This document shows positions 58,191-64,000 of a stretch of 64,000 bases of DNA, one piece after another. The translations under genes were made by a program, and so were the position numbers. Position 1 is the stretch's first letter; each line of letters starts with the position of its first letter. This stretch comes from Hemibagrus wyckioides (taxonomy: Eukaryota; Chordata; Actinopteri; Siluriformes; Bagridae): assembly GCF_019097595.1 (NCBI RefSeq), contig NC_080732.1, positions 12,294,775-12,358,774 of the forward strand, read 5' to 3'. The notes beneath the pieces were generated by a model, which saw only the letters and a program-made list of their open reading frames with translations, was not told the origin of the DNA and searched no databases.

Positions 58191-58260
<70 letters not shown>
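58191..58260. repeat. (TAGA)n microsatellite, second of a pair
   Basis: About 17 units, 56 bases after the first array. Confidence 0.96.
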
Positions 58261-58439
58261 CCTTCTGCTGCGCATTAATATTAGTATTAGTGTTGTTGTA
58301 CTTCTTGTTTTAGGGTAACGTTTAACGCTGTAGCTCGTCAGAATTGTGAATGTGTAGGAGTGCAGTAGGCCTAAGTTTGATAATAGCCTAAAGCTCATCG
58401 TCTACAGTTGTCAGTATTAGAGTAGCTCTAAAGGTCTTT

Positions 58440-58669
58440 TGTTCGGCGCATCCCGTGGAGAGGAGGCGATGGAGGCAACGGGTTAGTCCTATTACCGCTC
58501 TCCCAATCGAAGTTAAATGCATTAGGAACTACACACGCCGCTGTGGAGCAAAACAAGCGAGAAAAGAATCGGAGTGCGCACATTTATTGGTTCAGCTCGC
58601 ACCGAATCTGTTTGCCGCTGCTGTTCTCTTTATTTGCTTCCACTGTAATCTGCTTTGTCTACCATACAC

Positions 58670-58672
<3 letters not shown>
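58440..58672. promoter_or_regulatory. Candidate CNE
   Basis: 'ttgttcggcgcatcccgtgg' (58439-58458), 'caatcgaagttaaatgcatt' (58504-58523) and 'cacatttattggttcagctc' (58578-58597; ATTGG is a CCAAT-type core) form a complex CpG-containing block. Plus frames of 120 and 182 residues overlap here but run into the CT array and show no domain. Confidence 0.45.
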
Positions 58673-58708
<36 letters not shown>

Positions 58709-58733
58709 GATCTCTCTCTCTCTCGCTCTCTCT
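58673..58733. repeat. (CT)n microsatellite with ATCGAT interruption
   Basis: CT array with one TATCGAT break and a CGCT variant. Confidence 0.95.
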
Positions 58734-58735
58734 CA

Positions 58736-58930
58736 ATGTCAATGTCGGGAAATGTCGCTTCAGACATGCCGCAGCCAGCCATGCTTTTGCAGCTGGAGAC
58801 ATCCACTGTTACATTAGATTTCATCAACTCATCCGTAGGGGGAAGATTATTTTTTTATTAACATTAAAATTTCGCTCTGTCCGTGTGCCCACCAGTCCAC
58901 TGAAGCCGCTCATTAAACGTCCCCCCCCTT
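58736..58930. promoter_or_regulatory. Candidate CNE, right half of the 58.4-58.9 kb block
   Basis: 'aatgtcgggaaatgtcgctt' (58741-58760) with a local AATGTCG repeat, 'catgccgcagccagccatgc' (58764-58783) and 'ttacattagatttcatcaac' (58809-58828) are complex. The CT array separates it from 58440-58672. Confidence 0.45.
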
Positions 58931-59157
58931 CCAGTCTCTCCTCTGCGATGCCCCCTATTGTTCTCTTTCTGTCTCTCGCTCATTTATACGCGCTCTTCTC
59001 TCCCCTTGCCTTTGGCTATAGGATCGTGAAAATGTGTTTACAAAACTCGCTCTCGTACAGATCAAACCACTCCACAGAATCAAAGCGCTAGGAAAGAGAC
59101 AGAGAGAGGCCTGAGAGAGAGAGAGAGAGGACTGCAAGAAAGGGCCTGGAATCTTCA

Positions 59158-59159
<2 letters not shown>

Positions 59160-59218
<59 letters not shown>

Positions 59219-59220
59219 TC
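59160..59220. repeat. (CT)n(CA)n compound microsatellite
   Basis: CT array then CA run. It can pair, as an inverted repeat, with the GA array at 59278-59345. Confidence 0.96.
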
Positions 59221-59277
59221 TCTAACATGATAGTTTATGTTATTTGTATATATTGTGGTTGATAAATATACACACGC

Positions 59278-59292
59278 AGAGAGAGAAAGAGA

Positions 59293-59345
<53 letters not shown>
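59278..59345. repeat. (GA)n microsatellite
   Basis: Long GA array with GATA and GAAA interruptions. Confidence 0.96.
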
Positions 59346-59348
<3 letters not shown>

Positions 59349-59639
59349 CGAGTAGTTTTGCTAACTACCTTGGCAGAAAGATAAAACAACTTCTCATCCC
59401 AACTTTGAACATTCTTGAAATGGATATTGGGTATATGCATTATTAGCCAATGTCTATGTGTTAAGCTATACACGTATCAGGGCCTACGATACTTAATGAA
59501 TAAAGAATCAATGCATAGAACATTTCATACTTCTAGTTCTTATGTGCGTTACGACAGAAAGGGAAAGGATGACGGTATAATCGGACGAATTGCAAATTCT
59601 AAAGAACTCGTATGAGAATTTAATGTGGTTTGAGATAGC

Positions 59640-60060
59640 TCTATCTTTTCTCTGCGATTTGATTCGTGAGGAATGCAACAAACTCGTCGCGCACTCGTTA
59701 GAAATTCAGCGGGTTTTGCGTGAGATGGGAGATGTGAGATGGGAGATGTGAGATGGGAGATGTGAGATGGGGTTGAGGAGAAGGTAAAGCCTGTCAGGCC
59801 CGCATGTGTAGCGTGTTGGAGCGATTATAGCAGGGTTTATGTATGAGTTATTGATTGAGTCAGTGGTGACTTTTTGAGTGGTTAATTCGGGAAGTAAAAG
59901 CGATAGAATAACTCACTGGCCAGGGGGCGGAGGGATAAAGAGAAAGATGGATAAAGAGGAGAGCTTTAGAGCAATTGGTGCCAGCAATGTCATTTAATGT
60001 AAAGCGCACTTGTTAGTGTATGGAACTGCGTGAAGATAAATGTTAATGTATAGCGTTAAT
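59640..60060. promoter_or_regulatory. Candidate CNE containing a minisatellite
   Basis: Complex CpG-retaining sequence flanks a 14-base tandem repeat at 59721-59770. It includes 'actcgtcgcgcactcgttag' (59682-59701), 'gtagcgtgttggagcgatta' (59808-59827), 'gagttattgattgagtcagt' (59844-59863) and 'gtcatttaatgtaaagcgca' (59989-60008). Confidence 0.45.
59721..59770. repeat. 14-base minisatellite, about 3.6 copies
   Basis: Unit 'tgagatgggagatg' in perfect tandem copies inside a CNE-like block. Confidence 0.95.
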
Positions 60061-60076
60061 ATCTCACTTCCCTTCA

Positions 60077-60078
<2 letters not shown>

Positions 60079-60129
<51 letters not shown>
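60079..60129. repeat. (CT)n microsatellite
   Basis: Uninterrupted CT run of about 25 units. Confidence 0.97.
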
Positions 60130-60134
<5 letters not shown>

Positions 60135-60164
60135 CTTGAATTTAAAAACAAATCAATAAAAATG

Positions 60165-60240
60165 CTAAAATTCAGGAGGCTATCCCAGTAATTAACTTGA
60201 CCGCCACCGATCACCCACACCTGGGGTAAGATTTACTCTT
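60165..60240. promoter_or_regulatory. Possible short CNE
   Basis: 'cagtaattaacttgaccgcc' followed by 'accgatcacccacacctggg' is a compact complex block between CT and TTTA arrays. Confidence 0.35.
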
Positions 60241-60264
60241 GATGTTTTTTTTCCATGCTTTCTT

Positions 60265-60311
<47 letters not shown>
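60265..60311. repeat. (TTTA)n microsatellite
   Basis: About 11 units. Confidence 0.95.
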
Positions 60312-60312
<1 letters not shown>

Positions 60313-60554
60313 TGAGAATGTTCGTAAAAAACTGTAAAACGTTTTTTTTCCAGTACAATTTAATTCTTTAAACAGTCAGAAGTGACCCAAAGCCATACAT
60401 ACATACAGACTCTCAAATGCATGACACAATTAAGCAAATAACATCCGACTATACTACAAATACTTTTGTGTTGACCCATACTGACCTTGATTTTGGATCG
60501 AGATAGCAAGAGAAAATGATGTAGCTGACTATGACCGAGAAGAAGTAAAGAGAG

Positions 60555-60716
60555 TTTTTTATTGTCACTTAGACCAGCTTGTTAGCAAGTTGGGGTCAAA
60601 GCACAGAGTCAGCCATGGCATAGCATGTGCCTGGAACAGAGAGTGGGCTGTGCATATTGCAGCTTGGCAGTGCCAGGGCCTGAATCAACAACTTTTCTTC
60701 ACCAGAGCCTTAACTT
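60555..60716 (-). mobile_element. Fish interspersed repeat, reverse orientation
   Basis: 'tttttattgtcacttagacc', 'agcttgttagcaagttgggg' and 'gcagcttggcagtgccaggg' match a repeat I remember as common in fish. Its end fragment is seen at 23575-23652. The class is uncertain. Confidence 0.55.
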
Positions 60717-61189
60717 AACTTATTGGGAGACGGAAAGCAGGCGCTTCCATCACAAATATATCTGCTGGTAAAATAGGGTTGGGGAAATCGCTCGTTCCCT
60801 GATGGTCAACTGTTTTTAAAGGGTCTGAGAATCTCATTGCAGGATGTAATCAGGCTTTCAGCACAAATCTGACAGATACACAGAGAGGGATATTATCATA
60901 GGGTTGCTGTGCATAACACCATCATTGCAAACATACATATACGTTTGAGAGTTCAGTGACGCGCAAAATGTACATGAGGTGTGGAGAACATGTCCCACTG
61001 AAATAGATTGGGGTGCTAGCTTAATAAATCTAAAATTTAAAATACACAAAGTATTTTATGGAGATGGTCCATAGCCTTTTCACGTTTCAGCTAGAATGTA
61101 TAGCCTACTGTACATGCTAAAAAAAAATGCTAGATAATTAGCTCTGGAGTATGTCAAGTGATGATACTTCGACTAATATATATAATAGG

Positions 61190-61492
61190 AGACCTTAAAA
61201 TGCGTAATGTCACATCTCGGCACGACAGCATGTTTGTGCGCGTGGGTGTGAAGTTTAAGGCCCGGCGCAGCCTGTTCCCTTTTCGCTTCCCCTCTCTCTC
61301 TTCCCTCTCGCGCGGGTTTTGATCTCTCAGTCGCGAGATCAAAGACGCTCTCTGGCTATTAGTCAGCGCAAGCCATTGATCCCGCATCGATCGGCGCGAG
61401 ACACAGCCGCCCCGCGAACAACGCGCGAGCCTCCCCAAAGCTCTCCCGCGCGGAAAGATAGAGCAAGAAGGGAAGGGGGGCGCGACGGGCTG

Positions 61493-61493
<1 letters not shown>
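61190..61493. promoter_or_regulatory. CpG-rich candidate CNE or promoter, left part
   Basis: CpG density is among the highest in the window ('tctcgcgcgggttttgatct', 'tcccgcatcgatcggcgcga', 'ccccgcgaacaacgcgcgag'). 'attagtcagcgcaagccatt' is complex, and frames on both strands stay open because of GC content, with no domain. The many CpGs argue for a germline-unmethylated element. Confidence 0.5.
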
Positions 61494-61524
<31 letters not shown>

Positions 61525-61535
61525 ACGTGCGTGTG
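61494..61535. repeat. (GT)n microsatellite
   Basis: GT run inside the CpG-rich block, with a CGTACGTGCG junction. Confidence 0.93.
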
Positions 61536-61920
61536 TTTTTCTCTGACTCTGGTCGAACCAAGCTCGAGCTTTCTCTTTGCCGCGGGACATGAAACAATGA
61601 GGCTCGAGCCAGTTTTAATAAAGCGCGCTTTCCCCGCTTTCAACTCGGGCGCAAGGCGGACGAACCGGCAGCGGAGAGCGATCGATAATTAATGACGATG
61701 AATAATTTAACCCTATCGATTGATACTTTTTCTTCCTCTCCCCCCCCCCTTCTTTTCCTTATATCTTAAGGCCCGTGTTCTGTAAGATAGACTACTGGTA
61801 CCGCATGCTCACTCGCTCCATCAGCTCCTGTTTAATTTGAGCTTCGCTCCATCTTTCTCAGCAAGTCCGCAAAAACTTCACTTTTTCTTGCACTGTCAAG
61901 TTCATAATTTAATTTACTCA
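61536..61920. promoter_or_regulatory. CpG-rich candidate CNE, right part
   Basis: 'gaggctcgagccagttttaa', 'gcgcaaggcggacgaaccgg' and 'gagcgatcgataattaatga' (61677-61696) are followed by 'accctatcgattgatacttt'. Homeodomain-type TAATTA cores sit next to CpG-rich sequence. A C/T run (61735-61758) splits it, with a further complex part to about 61900. No coding potential. Confidence 0.55.
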
Positions 61921-61984
61921 CTCTTATTTTTAAAATGAGGTTTTAGGCTTGCATCATTTTAAAAGTTTGAAATATTCTATAGTT

Positions 61985-62309
61985 TAGGGCCTAACTTTTA
62001 AGTTAATGCACTCCCCTAAAAACTGTAGTCTACATTGGGGTGGTAACATATTTTGTTGAGTATATCTTTTGTTCTTCTGTAGTATGTATATTTATACCTT
62101 TAAAATAGTTTTAGGTACAAAGTTTGTCCTTACGATCCAAAGGTAAGCAGAAATAAATTAGAGAAATAAAGGGTAAAGGGTGATATCAAGAGGGCTTTTT
62201 TTTAACTTTACGTACACTACATGCACCTTCCAAGGTACAAACATGTACCATTGATGGCACTACTCTATCAGACTAGGAAAAGTACAGTTTGGAAACTTCT
62301 GAGAGTGTA
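61985..62309. mobile_element. Fish 'GTACC-rich' DNA element, second copy
   Basis: 'aggtacaaagtttgtcctta', 'aaggtacaaacatgtaccat' and the end 'ttctgagagtgta' match the family at 51300-51555. The left end is diverged and there is no frame. Confidence 0.45.
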
Positions 62310-63426
62310 AATCCAGGTGATCCAAACCAATACAATGATTCTCAGTCAGAGAAAATTAAACTTATATTGGAACGGATATGAAGCTACACTTAAACATAGT
62401 TTAGAGTAATAGGCTGCTTTATTTAAATTGACACACGAGCAGCACGACTGCATGTGTTTCCACTGTATTTATCAGTATTTTTGGATGAATTGCGCCCGGG
62501 ATTTTATTTATCTTATGACACATACCACAGATGTCTTGTGGGCCCAACATTTATTTCAAAAGTTTCATATTCTTCCACTTTTTCTAATGGTTAAAGTGAT
62601 AAATTCCGAATCAACTCACTTCAGAATTCTTTTTACATCTTCAGTGTAAATGCGACAGAAATAAGAATCTCCATTACTACAACATCAATCTGTATAATTT
62701 ATAATGATTTAAAATGTATGTTTTGAACTGGACTGTTATAGGCTTAAGTATGAAAACATGTACAAATTGGACAAATGGATTTGGATTTAGAAATGCTATT
62801 TTGCTGATGGTAGAGCATAAATGACAAGGATTATATATTATTAATAATGAAAAGTTTCTAAAACTCTTTCACATTTTGGTCCCACCTGACACATATAACA
62901 TGCTGTGCTTTTTAAAAGGTCTTGAGAATTCATGATAATAATAACAAAAAAAATGCTTATCAGATAACTTTAATGAGATACACTGAGGCTTTCCTACCTC
63001 ATACACCACAGTATACATTCCTTCTTTTTTTTTTAAAAAAGGTTAATGCTAGAGTTATGGACAGAGTTTGTATTTCTACCTTTTTTCCCTGCGACGTTCA
63101 TTGTATAAAATTGAACAAAACCATATCACCCTCGCTCAAACGAATTCTTCATGAGATCAGGTTGATACCCTAATGATGATGTACTGTGATTTTTAGCCAA
63201 CTCCACTTGTGTTTTCACATTTTGTCTGACATGTCCTCAGCTTCTATCTCCACAAACCCTCACTCCCTCCTACTCCTTCTCTTCATCACTTCTAACAAAC
63301 ACCACACCAGCCAGTCTCTCTGTTCTTCGACCCTGGGGCTGTGCAGAGGAGTGTCAGAGCAGACAAGAGAGGGAAAGGGATACATAAAAAGTGAGAGGGA
63401 GCAGAAGGAAGGAAGAGTGGAAAAGA

Positions 63427-63427
<1 letters not shown>
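62310..63427. other. AT-rich non-coding stretch, nothing recognised
   Basis: No gene, RNA gene or transposon was recognised. Short frames carry no domain. Confidence 0.4.
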
Positions 63428-63470
<43 letters not shown>

Positions 63471-63471
63471 T
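63428..63471. repeat. (GA)n microsatellite
   Basis: GA run with one AAAG interruption, at the end of a longer purine-rich stretch from about 63350. Confidence 0.94.
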
Positions 63472-64000
63472 GCTACATTTTGATGGACTGCAGACAGAGA
63501 GGGTTTGCAGAAACAGTTCAGTCCAAAACATCAAGATTGGGCAGATATCGAATATGTGCCTCATGTATTGGCCATCTTAAAAAAAAAAAAAAAAAAAACT
63601 AGAGCGATTACATTCCCTTGTTATTATCTTTTCACTCAAAAGTATATTCTCCTTCCACGTCATCACGCTGTTGGATGCAAAGTGGCCTATGTGTCACTAT
63701 CTTTCCCTATCTTTATTGTTCTTTTTTGTTATTGTATATTTAACTTATAAAAGTGAAGTTGACTAAAAAATGCTCAGAGTTGTCCTTGTATTAACCTTTA
63801 ATGGGTCGGGTTCACATATTGACACACATTAAAATAAAGTCTGTTGCACTGAACAGTGGCGCTCGTGGTAGATTAAAAATTAGTCTCCACATTGGAGAGA
63901 TGCTTTGTGTGACTGATTAAACAATTCTATATGACTAACACTATATGATAAATTTATTAAAATGCATTGTTTATCATGTGCATCCTTTATGTTTTGTGCA
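63472..64000. other. AT-rich non-coding stretch to the window end
   Basis: An A-run lies at 63579-63598. Nothing else was recognised. Confidence 0.4.

Noticed and set aside
58543..59091. 182-residue plus frame crossing a CT array
   Set aside because: It joins two unrelated complex blocks through poly-Ser/Leu coded by CT repeats; no domain, and the flanks look regulatory.

Overview
This window looks like non-coding vertebrate DNA, most likely from a teleost fish. It is AT-rich, crowded with di-, tri- and tetranucleotide microsatellites, and carries relics of fish-type transposable elements: Tc1-like DNA transposons and their deletion derivatives, an L2-type LINE, Ty3/Gypsy fragments and tRNA-derived SINE pieces. 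Several repeats resemble ones I remember from otophysan fish such as catfish, but that is memory and not a search, so the order-level guess is weak. No open reading frame looks like a functional host gene. The longest frames run through microsatellites or repeats, or are chance frames in AT-rich DNA. I could not name the neighbouring gene.

Layout. (1) 1-3.5 kb: a dense group of blocks of complex sequence rich in TAAT/ATTA cores that look like conserved non-coding elements (CNEs). (2) 3.5-24 kb: a transposon-rich stretch with the Tc1 fragment (9.9 kb), the L2 LINE (12.3-13.2 kb), a SINE (15.8 kb), a Tc1 deletion derivative (16.8-17.2 kb), other interspersed repeats (18.7-19.5 kb), a mosaic of Gypsy and Tc1 fragments (20.3-21.8 kb) and a Tc1-like relic (23.1-23.5 kb). 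(3) 25.4-27.5 kb: the strongest CNE-like block, followed by two Tc1-family relics (28.3-29.7 kb). (4) 32-45 kb: CNE-like blocks, a CpG-rich segment near 34.6-35.0 kb and three splice-site-bounded CpG-containing segments (about 35.2, 40.0 and 44.0 kb) that could be 5' untranslated exons of a plus-strand transcript. (5) 45-64 kb: more CNE-like blocks, many bracketed by purine or pyrimidine microsatellites, ending with a CpG-rich block at 61.2-61.9 kb.

The simplest reading is part of a gene desert, or the 5' non-coding region, of a developmental regulator gene whose coding exons lie outside the window. The conserved blocks would be enhancers and the candidate exons would be leader exons. That is inference. 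The CNE calls rest on appearance only (complex sequence, retained CpGs, clustered homeodomain-type cores, lack of transposons), because no alignment could be run.
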